A stretch of 64,000 nt of DNA from Syngnathus acus (Eukaryota; Chordata; Actinopteri; Syngnathiformes; Syngnathidae). The stretch spans positions 9,498,501 to 9,562,500 of the forward strand of contig NC_051099.1 of the NCBI RefSeq assembly GCF_901709675.1, read 5' to 3'. The position numbers and the translations under genes were made by a program. How positions within the stretch are numbered: position 1 is the stretch's first letter; each line of letters starts with the position of its first letter. A model generated the notes under the pieces. The model did not search any database. It was not told the DNA's origin and worked only from the letters and a program-made list of their open reading frames with translations. Positions 30,335 to 40,154 of the stretch are shown here, one piece after another.

Positions 30335-33300
30335 TCAATAACCAAATGGTTCAGTGCGACCTTGAACGAGCAATCTTCTTTTGTCGTAAACCACACGAAG
30401 CCTTTTGGAAAATGATGTGTTTCTGAGATGAAACCCCCTCTTATCGCGAACAATGCCATGTTGGGGTGCGTAAAGCACATCTGAGATTGCACCTGCTGTG
30501 TCGATGTACCCCTGAACCATGTCGAGCATGCTATCGAGATTGATACTCTGACCGCTTTCGTGAGTCTGCGTGATCCCTTTCACCTTCATGACTGTGAGGC
30601 CGGTCGCTCTTGTCCTGTAAGCGTATGTTTTAGGCCCTGCTGAGACAAATTCTGAAATGCTGTCATTCGAAAGCTCATCTGTCAAATCGCCCAGATAATC
30701 CCCTAGCGGGAGGGCACTTTCGCCAGGTTTCACCGTGTACACGAGACTGTCTGTGTCGGTGTAAAGAACGCGCGTCTGTAAAATTTCTAAATAGCTGTAC
30801 ATTTTTAGACGTGCATACGCGGTTGTGAAACAAGCAGCTGCCACGTTTGATGTTTTTGAGGCGGGTATCTCATTGTTTATGTTGAAACAATACTGTACAA
30901 TCGAAAGCTTTTCGCTGATAAAGTGGAAGAATTTCACATCGTACAGACCCGAAAACAGAAGTTCAAAAAATTCCTCAGATTTTGTCACAATCTTTGTGTT
31001 TGTCATGTTCTCACGCTGGGCTAGTTTTCCCCACAGGTTATTTAAACAGAGTTTTGAAACTTGCCTTTTTCCAGGGTTTACAGCGATTTTAGAAGGGTCT
31101 AGTTGGATACCCTGATGAATCGCGTAGCTCTGTATGTAACTTTCTCTATCAGCCTGATTGACCGCATGCGCTGGATAGCCTGAAGATTCTTGTTTACCTT
31201 TCAGAAATGCTCGCATGTAATCACGGAAAATTGTGTCGCTCGCTCTTGTGTAATGCCATACTTCTGTAATATCTGCAACAGTGTAGCCAAGATCAAGTGC
31301 CTTAACAAATTCAGGGGTTGTCCAAACACCTGTTAACGATCTTTGCTCATCATTATGTGTACAGGCTGTCTGTTGATTGTTATGCTCGGCGCAAGTACGA
31401 CAGAGCGTGAAGACAAGTTTACCTTTAGCTGTTTTGAAAGGTAAAACAGGAAAATACAAACCACGAGGCGGATTGACAGTAGCGCTTATGAAGCCGAAAT
31501 ACAGTCTTGGGTCTTTAAAATCACTGTGGATAATCGTCGGATGACCAATAGGGTAGATGCCTGTACTGTTAATGAAAGGATATAATGATGTGACATCAAC
31601 GTACAACACCCTCTCATCAGCTTTTGCCGTGTATCTTAAAACAAATGTGTTTGTTCGACCTCCGAAAAGAGCCTGCCTCGGCTTGAGCGGTGTAGGGAAT
31701 TTGTTTTTTTTCAGGAATTCCTTAACCTCTATGTTCAATTTTTTCATTTGCAACCATTCGTGCTCCCACATAATTACAAGGTGCACATCTTGTTTAAGCT
31801 GTAGTTCCTGAATTTTCTTTTGGGTGGTGTCAAACCTCTCCTGAAAGGGGCGTTTTGTTGTCGGACATATATTAGAGAGTTTGTAGCATTCTGAGCAGCC
31901 GTGGTGATAGCAACCAAAATACTCAAAAACTATTTTCATGCCCCCGATTTCAGAATAGCCGTCTACTGTGTAGTTATCTATCTTAACTTCGCCCCCGTTC
32001 AATGCGTGTCTAATGTAGATATTTTGACTATGCATGATCCATTGCATGTATTGAATAGAATCGTGTGAGAAAGCTTTGTACTGACGCATGTAGTTGTCTG
32101 AAGGCGTAATGGCTAGTGTTTGAGGGGTTAGGAAATTAGTGCGAAAAACTTTCATGCACGCCGAGGCTATTGTGATGGCGTTGAAAGGGTCTGTTCCCGT
32201 GGCCTCAAAATACTCGCTCCTGAACTTCTCACATCCTTGCATTAGCAAATCAACATCATTCTCACAGTAGGCTATCGCTTGTTTAGCAAAATCGAACACA
32301 CTGTTAGCTTCTTTGTCGTACCATTCATCAAACTTAGCACGTTGAGAGGGTGACATTCGTTCAACATCGTAGTACGTAGGGTCAGGGTGACATCCTACGT
32401 AGTTTAGATGTTCTAAAGAGCTGAATTTATGTGGGAAACAACCCTTTGATTTGTCTACAAGGCCCAAGGCCTTAGGCAACGCACTTAGCGGCATCGTTAA
32501 GAATGACAATGAGTCTATATAACGAGATTTTGTGTCTAAATCGACAAATGATAGAACCTTGCTCCCCTGCATCAGAATGTCAAGTTTGATACCTAATTCA
32601 AGCATTCTCTTTATCAAGATGTATGAATCAAAGCCTCTCGCGTTCTGTGCAACAAATGTCGTGTGTTTAAACCGGGGGTTTCGAAAAAATGTGAGGAATT
32701 TGTCAACACAGTCTGTACCAAACCATTGTTTCGCTAGTCTATTTGATTTACAGCAGATAAGAAAGGGTTTGTGTAAACCATCTGCATCTACATAGGTTTC
32801 AAAATCATAGTAGACTACATTTTTGCAAGGTGGTTCAGGTTTGATGGGCTGCATGTAGCACATGTGTGGGTTCAGTAAGGCATCATCACCTTGGTTTAAG
32901 ATCTCATCACACACGGCGCACCTTTTAACAGGACAACGGTGTTTAACACCTGTACCATCAGCTTTCACATAATATTGGTGACCGCATTGCAAGCACTTTT
33001 TGTATGAGGCGCAGTTGCTCACACGATTCGTCGTTCGAAACTCTTTATGTTTGGCAAAGCACTCCTCATTACGACAGTTTTTGTTACAATCGGGGCAGAT
33101 AACCTGTTTAAATCGGCGTTGTTTACAACGAGGATCGAGACAAATGTTACAATGCCCCTCACAGTAGTGGAATCGCCAATTTTCATGACCTTTGTAGCAG
33201 TGTCTGCAAAAATATGCATGCCCTACAAACGCTTCTATCGCTTTCACGCCATAATAATGATTCTCGAGGTGTAAGACAAATAAATTGTCTTCGTCTGTTT

Positions 33301-34582
33301 TAGGGTAGTGTGTGTCGAAGAAAGTCATGGGCCGGCTGTCTTCTTTTCGATACATTACAGTTATTTTCCGTCTGAGAACTTTTTCAAATTTATGCACGTC
33401 CCCCAGACTCACAGGTGTTTGACAATCCAAACCCACACTCTCATGTAAAAGTCGTGCTTGTCTTACGGCCTGTTTTGATGTTAGCGTGTCGTTTAGCAGA
33501 TAGGTTAGTGAGAGAGCAAAGCATAGACTGTTATCCTTATTCCTAGGTATGTGCAAGTGTCGTTTTTTCCGCTTCAAAATTTCTTTGTTGGTACTGTTCA
33601 CCAGTCGACGACGCATTCCGCCACGTAATGGGGTGACTATTTGGACAATAAGCTCTAAATTCTCATCAGCCAGAAGCTCTACATTTGATTGAGCTAGACG
33701 TTCAAGCAAAGCCGTTACATTATCTCTGACACTGTTTATGTCGCTCTTTTGTTGGTAAACATGGGCCCTACCATTTCCAGCCACTATCTCAATTTGAACC
33801 ACGTCACCTGGCTGTGTTCGCACGTCAACCTCTCGCAAGACGTCATCTATTTTTTCTTCAATCTGGAGGTAAAAGGTTGCAAAATCATTGCTGTTTGTTT
33901 GTGATGGTATATTTAAATGACGCCTTACTTCAATATTGTTGAAATGCGGTCTATTAACTACAACAGCACCGCCACGCTGATCAGTTATTACAGAACTGTT
34001 GTTAGATTGGCGGGGTATGTCTTGAAACGCTGGTGCGCTGTCATCAATAACATCTATCTCGTGATCGATTATAACCGAGCAGTTATGTTGAAATGGCGGT
34101 GGCATGTTACCAGTTATTACAGAAGCATTGTCATGATGATGTTGCAATACAGTCGTTGGGTCAATCAGAGGCTGCGTATTTAGATTTTGGATCATGTTTA
34201 GCAGTTGAGCAGGAATATCAGGACTGCTACGCCCGCTGCTACCGTTAGCTTGGTTATTTAATTCTGCTATCATGTTTAGCAATTGTGACGGAATCAGTGT
34301 AGGACTTTGTCTACCGTCATTCTGACTTTGACTGTTTAGCTCGTTTACGACAACTTGTAAGTGGGCCTGAATATCAGGACTGTCTGTGTCTCTCCCCTCT
34401 AACATGGCATTGTTCACAATGTTGATCAGATCTGATATTTGGCTTGTAGAAGCACTGGTTGACGGCAAGTCTAGCTCAGGTGTATCACTTCTTTGGTCTG
34501 TTTCACAAGGTAACTGTAAATCTAATTCGCCAATGTTTATTAAGAAATCCGACTCTGCTGACGTAAGGTTAGCGTGCTCCAT
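30335..34582 (-). CDS. polB: Protein-primed family B DNA polymerase, 1415 aa, multi-domain
   Basis: Replicates the element. From the ATG at 34582, residues 1-240 are low-complexity, with three SP..P.QLLNMI..LN-like repeats. Residues about 340-450 look like an OTU-like cysteine peptidase (D350-x3-C354 in NKDNSLCFALSL, H442 in LENHYYGV). Residues about 458-575 are Cys/His-rich with several C-x2-C pairs. The 3'-5' exonuclease has YYDFETYVD (about 591) and YCENDVDLL (about 772). The segment at about 880-950 (EYFGCYHHGC...IMWEHEW) looks like an inserted nuclease-type domain. Polymerase motifs are DVTSLYP (about 996), KLCLNNLWGK (about 1177) and YTDTDS (about 1274). It is longer than usual for Polinton polymerases because of the N-terminal additions. 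No stop or frameshift. Confidence 0.93.
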   Translation of the reverse strand: MEHANLTSAESDFLINIGELDLQLPCETDQRSDTPELDLPSTSASTSQISDLINIVNNAMLEGRDTDSPDIQAHLQVVVNELNSQSQNDGRQSPTLIPSQLLNMIAELNNQANGSSGRSSPDIPAQLLNMIQNLNTQPLIDPTTVLQHHHDNASVITGNMPPPFQHNCSVIIDHEIDVIDDSAPAFQDIPRQSNNSSVITDQRGGAVVVNRPHFNNIEVRRHLNIPSQTNSNDFATFYLQIEEKIDDVLREVDVRTQPGDVVQIEIVAGNGRAHVYQQKSDINSVRDNVTALLERLAQSNVELLADENLELIVQIVTPLRGGMRRRLVNSTNKEILKRKKRHLHIPRNKDNSLCFALSLTYLLNDTLTSKQAVRQARLLHESVGLDCQTPVSLGDVHKFEKVLRRKITVMYRKEDSRPMTFFDTHYPKTDEDNLFVLHLENHYYGVKAIEAFVGHAYFCRHCYKGHENWRFHYCEGHCNICLDPRCKQRRFKQVICPDCNKNCRNEECFAKHKEFRTTNRVSNCASYKKCLQCGHQYYVKADGTGVKHRCPVKRCAVCDEILNQGDDALLNPHMCYMQPIKPEPPCKNVVYYDFETYVDADGLHKPFLICCKSNRLAKQWFGTDCVDKFLTFFRNPRFKHTTFVAQNARGFDSYILIKRMLELGIKLDILMQGSKVLSFVDLDTKSRYIDSLSFLTMPLSALPKALGLVDKSKGCFPHKFSSLEHLNYVGCHPDPTYYDVERMSPSQRAKFDEWYDKEANSVFDFAKQAIAYCENDVDLLMQGCEKFRSEYFEATGTDPFNAITIASACMKVFRTNFLTPQTLAITPSDNYMRQYKAFSHDSIQYMQWIMHSQNIYIRHALNGGEVKIDNYTVDGYSEIGGMKIVFEYFGCYHHGCSECYKLSNICPTTKRPFQERFDTTQKKIQELQLKQDVHLVIMWEHEWLQMKKLNIEVKEFLKKNKFPTPLKPRQALFGGRTNTFVLRYTAKADERVLYVDVTSLYPFINSTGIYPIGHPTIIHSDFKDPRLYFGFISATVNPPRGLYFPVLPFKTAKGKLVFTLCRTCAEHNNQQTACTHNDEQRSLTGVWTTPEFVKALDLGYTVADITEVWHYTRASDTIFRDYMRAFLKGKQESSGYPAHAVNQADRESYIQSYAIHQGIQLDPSKIAVNPGKRQVSKLCLNNLWGKLAQRENMTNTKIVTKSEEFFELLFSGLYDVKFFHFISEKLSIVQYCFNINNEIPASKTSNVAAACFTTAYARLKMYSYLEILQTRVLYTDTDSLVYTVKPGESALPLGDYLGDLTDELSNDSISEFVSAGPKTYAYRTRATGLTVMKVKGITQTHESGQSINLDSMLDMVQGYIDTAGAISDVLYAPQHGIVRDKRGFHLRNTSFSKRLRVVYDKRRLLVQGRTEPFGY

Positions 34583-34642
34583 TGTATTTCTTTTTCTGAA
34601 AATCACAATAGAAACAACACAGTGTAGTAAAAAAAATCTGAC

Positions 34643-35378
34643 CTATCTTGATTCGGCCAAATCTGTCAGAATACGTATTATCTTAAAACATTCTTGTAAC
34701 CGATTCTTGTAAATACAATTACCACTGCACTTTATAGGGCGTCTTGTCTTGTGCTGATGACTCTCGCTTGTCGATTCAGACCCCTTGCTGTTTGAGTGAT
34801 ATGTCTTGTAGAAGGCTGCACGTCTGCTCTTCCTCGTTCTTCGAAACCGTCCGGTGTCACTACGCTTAACTGGAAGTAGATATTAAAAAAAAACCAGTTA
34901 AATCGTTATAATACCATCAAAAAAAAACATTCAAATGATAACATAGAAAAGATTACCTCTGACTTTGTTTATCGACTCTTGAGGAAGTTTAGCATCCTCG
35001 TAGACAGATAAAACCTCCGCTAATTCGTTGTCTGTGGATGCCCCCTCTTCCGTCTCTATGCTCTTGACAACCCCCTGTCGGCCGGAGGGGGGTATGATTT
35101 GGGTGCTATCACGTGACTCTGATGACCCTGCCGTCTTTGGTGCCTCAAAATGGCGTCCAGAGCTCTCCTTTAGAGTCGGGGCTTCAAAACCAGTTTGTAT
35201 CAACGGGTCTTTTTGTCTAATGGCCGCGGCCACGAGATCTGTTACATACATAAAAAATAAAATCACCAACTAATAGCATTTATATTAACTAGCGTAAGTG
35301 AACGGTTGCCTTACCGTAGTCTGATTGCGTCAAATAAACACCACTGTAGTCGTCATCGAATACAATACTGCACTTCAT
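34643..35378 (-). CDS. Spliced Polinton accessory gene, three exons, ~190 aa, unknown
   Basis: Inferred from the bases: exon 1 35315-35378 (ATG at 35378, donor GTAAGG), exon 2 34957-35238 (acceptor ATGTAACAG, donor GTAATC), exon 3 34643-34869 (acceptor ACTTCCAG, stop TAG). Both introns are phase 1, and the summed length (573 bases) is exactly 191 codons. The encoded protein has an acidic, aromatic N terminus (FDDDYSGVYL), a Ser/Glu/Pro-rich middle, a basic nuclear-localisation-like run (RFRRTRKSRR) opening the last exon and a helical C terminus with three cysteines. I do not recognise the family. It sits at the right edge, where Maverick relatives keep variable genes. An L2 LINE adjoins exon 1, so a further 5' exon or the promoter may be lost. 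Confidence 0.65.
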
Positions 35379-35870
35379 GTGGCACAGAAAACGTGGAGTG
35401 GATTTCTCTCTACTTCGCCCCCTACCTAAACACAGCCCCACAGCCACAATCAAAATGGATCTCCTCAACATCCAAGCACTCACCCGTAAATCATCATTTA
35501 TTCACGACCTCATCCTGGACAAAGGCTTAGACATAATGTGCCTGACTGAGACCTGGCAACCACCGGATGTCTATCAATCCCTCAATGAAGCCTGTCCCTC
35601 TGGTTATAAATATATAACTAAACCTCGCAGCACTGGCCGTGGCGGTGGCCTGGCTGTACTCCACTGTCTTGATCTAGAGCTGTCCCCCCCTCCCTCTACC
35701 TATCACAGTTTTACTTATTTACCACCCTCCTAAACCAAACTCCGCTTTCATTCCAGAACTACACGATCTACTCACTACCCTCTGTACGTACCTCCACTTC
35801 CGCTAATCTAACCATACTAGGTGATGTTAACATCCATGTCGACACGCCCCCCTGCCTCTGAGCTGTTGCA

Positions 35871-38800
35871 ACATGGTTTTCGGAAAGATGGCGGACTACG
35901 GAAAGATGGCGGCGCACGCAGTTGCAGCGGCTCAGTGCTCTCCCGATCTACGCATTGTTTGTTTTTTGTTAGTGTTTGTACCCACTGTATGTCAATCATA
36001 CACCACCTACAACCAGCAGGAGCTCCTCAGGATAGGTGTTTGCTGCGAGTTGAGTGTCGCAGCGGAGTTTCACCGCTCGAAAAACATACCGGAGGATATC
36101 ATCAGGCGCCCCGGCTCCCCTTGGATCACCATCCCCGCTGGGAGGAAGCGAAGGCAGCGCAGAGAGAGAAAACAAAAACGAGGCTGCAGGGCCGGCGCGC
36201 TAACCAGGCTACGGAAGCAGCCGTTCAAACCACCGCTCCCTAGCCTGTTTCTTACCAACGCCAGGTCTCTTGCTAACAAAATGGATGAACTAAGGCTACA
36301 GATGTCTGCGAACCAGACCGTGAAGGACTGCTGCATGGTACTGATCACCGAAACCTGGCTTCATCCACTCATACCGGACTCTGCTATCGAGCTAGCAGGA
36401 TACACCACACAGCGTCATGACAGGACTGAGAACTCCGGCAAGAGCAAGCTCTGTATGTACGTCAATAACAACTGGTGTACTAATATGGTGACTGTAGACA
36501 GTCACTGCTGCCCGGACCTGGAGTACGTGACTATTAAATGCAGGCCCTTTTACCTCCCTCGTGAATTTACCGTAGTCATGACGACTGTTGTTTACATACC
36601 TCCGGAGGCTAATGCTAAGCTAGCTATCGGACTATTACATGGCAGTATTAGCAGCCAGCTGAGCAGATATCCTGACGCAGTCCACATCATGGCAGGGGAC
36701 TTTAATCATGTAGATTTGAAAGCAGCACTCCCTAGTTTCCATCAGCATGTTAAATGTGCCACTAGAGGAGTAAACACTCTGGACAAGGTCTACTCCAACA
36801 TCAAGCTAGGCTACAGGGCAAAACAGCTACCTCACCTGGGCCAGTCTGACCATATGTCACTGCTATTAATCCCGGCATATACCACCATCAGGAAATCAGC
36901 TCCTATCATCACTAAAACTGTTAAAACCTGGCCTGATGACGCCTCTCAGCAGTTGCAGGACTGCTTCGACAGGACTAACTGGGACATCTTCGAACACCGG
37001 GACTTGAACGTGTTCACAGACAGTGTTCTGTGTTATATCAAGCACTGCACAGACACTGTCACAGTGGACAAACTTATACGGATATACCCCAACCAGAAGC
37101 CCTGGATGACCCGGGAGGTCCTTCGGCTGCTGGAGGAGAGGAACACCGCCCTGTCCCTCAGGTCTGAGGACGGGGCTCTCTACAGCACAGCCAGAGCCAA
37201 CCTGAGGAGAGGCATCAGAGAGGCCCAGCTTGCCTACAAGAAGAGGATTGAGGATCACCTGGACAGCAAGGACAGCAAGCAGGTGTGGCAGGGAGTCCAG
37301 CATCTCACCAACTACAGAACCACCATCGGAGCTGCTGAAGGGGACGCCTCACTGGCAGAGGTCCTCAATACCTTCTTCGCCCGGTTCGAGTCCGAGCCAC
37401 CTGAAGGGGCCACATCACATCCCACAGACCGCAGCAGCTTCACCCTCACAGTGAAGGAGCACGAGGTGAGGCGCACGCTGCGGACCATCAACCCGAGGAA
37501 GGCTGCGGGTCCTGACGGCGTCACTGGGCGTGTCCTGAAGGACTGCGCAGATCAGCTGGCTGGAGTCTTCACAAAGATTTTCAACCAGTCCCTTACTGAG
37601 TCCACCGTCCCATCCTGTTTAAAATCCTCCACTATAGTCCCCCTGCCCAAGAAACGCCACATCACCAGCCTCAATGACTACCGGCCAGTCGCACTCACCC
37701 CGGTGGTCATGAAGTGCTTTGAAAAGCTGGTACGGGGTCACATCACAGCACTCCTGTTCAGAGGTTTTGACCCCCACCAGTTTGCCTACAGGGCAAATAG
37801 ATCCACAGAGGACGCAGTAGCTACAGCCCTCCACGCTGCACTGTCCCACCTGGAGCAGCCGGGGAGCTATGTGCGGATGCTCTTCGTGGACTTTAGCTCT
37901 GCTTTTAACACCATCCTCCCCCACAGACTGGTGGACATACTGGAGGGCCTGGGACTTCCACATAATACTTGCAGGTGGATTAAGAGCTTCCTGACGGGTC
38001 GCAGCCAGAGGGTGAAAGTGGGCCGTCATACATCCACACCTCTCAGTCTTGGAACCGGCTCCCCACAGGGCTGCGTACTGAGCCCACTGCTTTACACGCT
38101 CTACACACATGCATGCACCCCCGCCCACCGCAGCAACACCATCGTGAAATTTGCGGATGACACAACCGTGGTGGGGCTCATCTCAAAGGGGGATGAGTCT
38201 GCCTACAGGGACGAAGTGGTCCAGCTATCGGAGTGGTGCGGAGAGAACAATCTGCTCCTAAACACGGCTAAAACCCAAGAACTGGTCATTGATTTTAGGA
38301 GGAAAAATAAAACGGACATTCCACCACTCATCATCGACGGGGTCTGTGTGAAGAGGGTGTCCTCCTTCCGCTACCTGGGAGTCCACATCGAGGAGGACTT
38401 CACCTGGGGCGTGAACACCTCTGAGCTGCTTAAAAAGGCCCAACAGAGACTCTACTTTTTAAGGGTGCTGAGGAGGCACAGCATTACACGGAGACTGCTG
38501 GTGTCCTTCTATCGCTGCTCCATAGAAAGCACTTTAACGTACTGTATATGTGTTTGGTACTCCAGCTGCACTGCTGCTCAGAGGAAAAAGCTCCAAGGGG
38601 TCATCAACACAGCACAGAAGATCATTGGCTGCCCTCTCCCCACTGGAAGACCTACACAGAACCCGCTGTCTCAAAAAAACACAGAACGTTCTGAAGGACA
38701 CTTCCCACCCTGGCCACTCCCTTTTCGAACTGTTGCCATCAGGCAGACGCTACAGATTAATTAGGTCGAGGACTAGCAGATTCGCCAACAGTTTTTAACC

Positions 38801-39008
38801 TACAGCGGTAGTCACATTGAATGCAGCTAAACGTAAATGATTATGTCTGTGTATGTTCTTCTGTGGGTTTTTATCTTGTTTTTTTTATATTTTTATTCTA
38901 TTTATTCTATATATTTTTTATCGCATGCGCGGATCGGTTGGCACTTTTTAAATTTCGTTGTACAGGTGACAATGACAATAAAGATCTATTCTATTCTATT
39001 CTATTCTA
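35871..39008 (+). mobile_element. Rex1/CR1-like LINE inserted in the L2
   Basis: It interrupts the L2 endonuclease between codons that read SELLQ before and LDCLHLTQHV after. It ends with AATAAAGATC and a (TTCTA)n tail (38985-39008). Clade assignment between Rex1, CR1 and L2 relatives is uncertain. It is near full length and holds an almost intact frame (35873-38764). Confidence 0.85.
35873..38764 (+). CDS. LINE polyprotein: endonuclease plus reverse transcriptase, 963 aa
   Basis: An N-terminal region (about 1-130) precedes an AP-type endonuclease (TNARSLANKMDEL, ITETWLHP, MAGDFNHVDL, GQSDHMSLLL) and a reverse transcriptase ([43 protein letters not shown]). The enzyme nicks the target and copies its own RNA there. 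The last about 30 residues look shifted relative to the usual ending (expected HPGHSLFELLPSG continues in another frame at about 38690-38798), so there is one late frameshift. Otherwise the frame is open, indicating a young copy. Confidence 0.85.
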   Translation: MVFGKMADYGKMAAHAVAAAQCSPDLRIVCFLLVFVPTVCQSYTTYNQQELLRIGVCCELSVAAEFHRSKNIPEDIIRRPGSPWITIPAGRKRRQRRERKQKRGCRAGALTRLRKQPFKPPLPSLFLTNARSLANKMDELRLQMSANQTVKDCCMVLITETWLHPLIPDSAIELAGYTTQRHDRTENSGKSKLCMYVNNNWCTNMVTVDSHCCPDLEYVTIKCRPFYLPREFTVVMTTVVYIPPEANAKLAIGLLHGSISSQLSRYPDAVHIMAGDFNHVDLKAALPSFHQHVKCATRGVNTLDKVYSNIKLGYRAKQLPHLGQSDHMSLLLIPAYTTIRKSAPIITKTVKTWPDDASQQLQDCFDRTNWDIFEHRDLNVFTDSVLCYIKHCTDTVTVDKLIRIYPNQKPWMTREVLRLLEERNTALSLRSEDGALYSTARANLRRGIREAQLAYKKRIEDHLDSKDSKQVWQGVQHLTNYRTTIGAAEGDASLAEVLNTFFARFESEPPEGATSHPTDRSSFTLTVKEHEVRRTLRTINPRKAAGPDGVTGRVLKDCADQLAGVFTKIFNQSLTESTVPSCLKSSTIVPLPKKRHITSLNDYRPVALTPVVMKCFEKLVRGHITALLFRGFDPHQFAYRANRSTEDAVATALHAALSHLEQPGSYVRMLFVDFSSAFNTILPHRLVDILEGLGLPHNTCRWIKSFLTGRSQRVKVGRHTSTPLSLGTGSPQGCVLSPLLYTLYTHACTPAHRSNTIVKFADDTTVVGLISKGDESAYRDEVVQLSEWCGENNLLLNTAKTQELVIDFRRKNKTDIPPLIIDGVCVKRVSSFRYLGVHIEEDFTWGVNTSELLKKAQQRLYFLRVLRRHSITRRLLVSFYRCSIESTLTYCICVWYSSCTAAQRKKLQGVINTAQKIIGCPLPTGRPTQNPLSQKNTERSEGHFPPWPLPFRTVAIRQTLQIN

Positions 39009-39099
39009 TTGGACTGTTTACACCTCACTCAACATGTAAATGTCCCCACTCATGACAAACCTTGACCTTATCATCTCCTCATTGGCCATAAGCAACCTA

Positions 39100-40154
39100 T
39101 TTGCTATCGTGATGGATGTGGTATCGAGGGAAGTGAGGGGTGGACTACCATGGGAGCTGCTCTACGCGGATGACCTGGTATTGATGGCTCACAGCCGAGA
39201 AGACCTAGCTAGGAAGCTAGCGGCCTGGAAGACATGCCTGGAAGTGAAAGGAATGAAGGTGAATGCGGCAAAATCAAAGGTCATGGTCGGTGGTGCTGGC
39301 CTGGGAGTGATATCGCAGTCAGGAGCATGGCCATGTGGAGTTTGCGGGAAGGGAGTGCAAGCTAACTCTATCCGGTGCAAGGGTTGCCAGAGATGGGTGC
39401 ACCGAAGATGCAGCGGAGTAAAAGGCAGCCTACTAGCTGCAAGTGAGACCTTCCAATGCAAGCGGTGTAGGGGAGAAGTCGCCCAAGCAGACCCAGCTGA
39501 GCAAGAGGGGCTCGTGGTAGATGGGGAGATGTACGAGGTGGTGGACAGCTTCTGCTACCTTGGAGACATGCTTAACGCTGATGGGGGGGTGGACCTAGCA
39601 GTGACCACAAGGGTGAGAAGCGGGTGGAAGAAATTCAGGGAACTCATGCCCTTCTTAACATCTAAGGCCCCATCCCTGAAGATGAGAGGCCAAGTGTACT
39701 CAGCCTGTGTCAGAAGTAGTATGACGTACGGAAGTGAGGCATGGGCCCTGAAAACAGAACATGAAGACAAACTAAACAGAGCAGAAATGAGGATGATCAG
39801 ATGGATGTGTGGTGTGTCAATGAGGGAGGAAAAGACCAGTGCAGAGCTGAGACAGAAGATCGGAGTGGAGTCCATAGTGGATGTGGTGAGGAGAGGCAGA
39901 CTGCGATGGTACGGACATGTAGTGAGGAAGGACGAGAACGACTGGGTGAAGAAAGTTATGTCGTATAACGTAGAGGGAACAAGACCCAGTGGCCGACCTA
40001 AAAAGACCTGGCAGATGACCGTGGCAGCCGACATGAAGGCACTCGGCATCAACCACGAGATGGCCATGGACCGTTCCCGGTGGAAGACGGCCACATCGAG
40101 AACCCAGTCCAACCCAGCGGCGCCTGGAAAGCGGACTTTAAAACGATGATGATG
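39100..40154 (+). mobile_element. 5'-truncated LINE with zinc finger in the RT frame; 19-bp target duplication
   Basis: Flanked by ATTGGCCATAAGCAACCTA at 39081-39099 and 40155-40173. The single open frame encodes the end of a reverse transcriptase (YADDLVLMA), a treble-clef/PHD-like finger (CGVCGKG, RCKGCQRWVHRRCSG, CKRC) at residues about 101-143 of that frame, and a thumb/C-terminal domain (CYLGDMLNADGGVDLAVTT, RWYGHVVRKDENDWVKKV). The tail is GATGATGATG. The strong duplication and open frame imply a recent insertion. Confidence 0.9.

Larger units (their letters stand above)
19930..35385. mobile_element. Maverick/Polinton (adintovirus-like) element
   Basis: A 15.5-kb self-synthesising DNA transposon or integrated virus. 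It carries the full diagnostic set: chromodomain integrase, protein-primed PolB, packaging ATPase, adenain-like protease, hexon-like major capsid and penton-like minor capsid genes. Genes run rightward from 21572 to 28482 and leftward from 35378 to 28581, meeting at a shared polyadenylation site. No core frame is broken. The left border is not sharply defined; repeats of terminal type start near 19930. The right terminal repeat is absent: an L2 LINE begins about 20-60 bases beyond the last viral exon, and only about 110 bases separate the LINE's far end from an amot exon. It therefore probably cannot excise, though its genes may be expressible. Confidence 0.93.
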
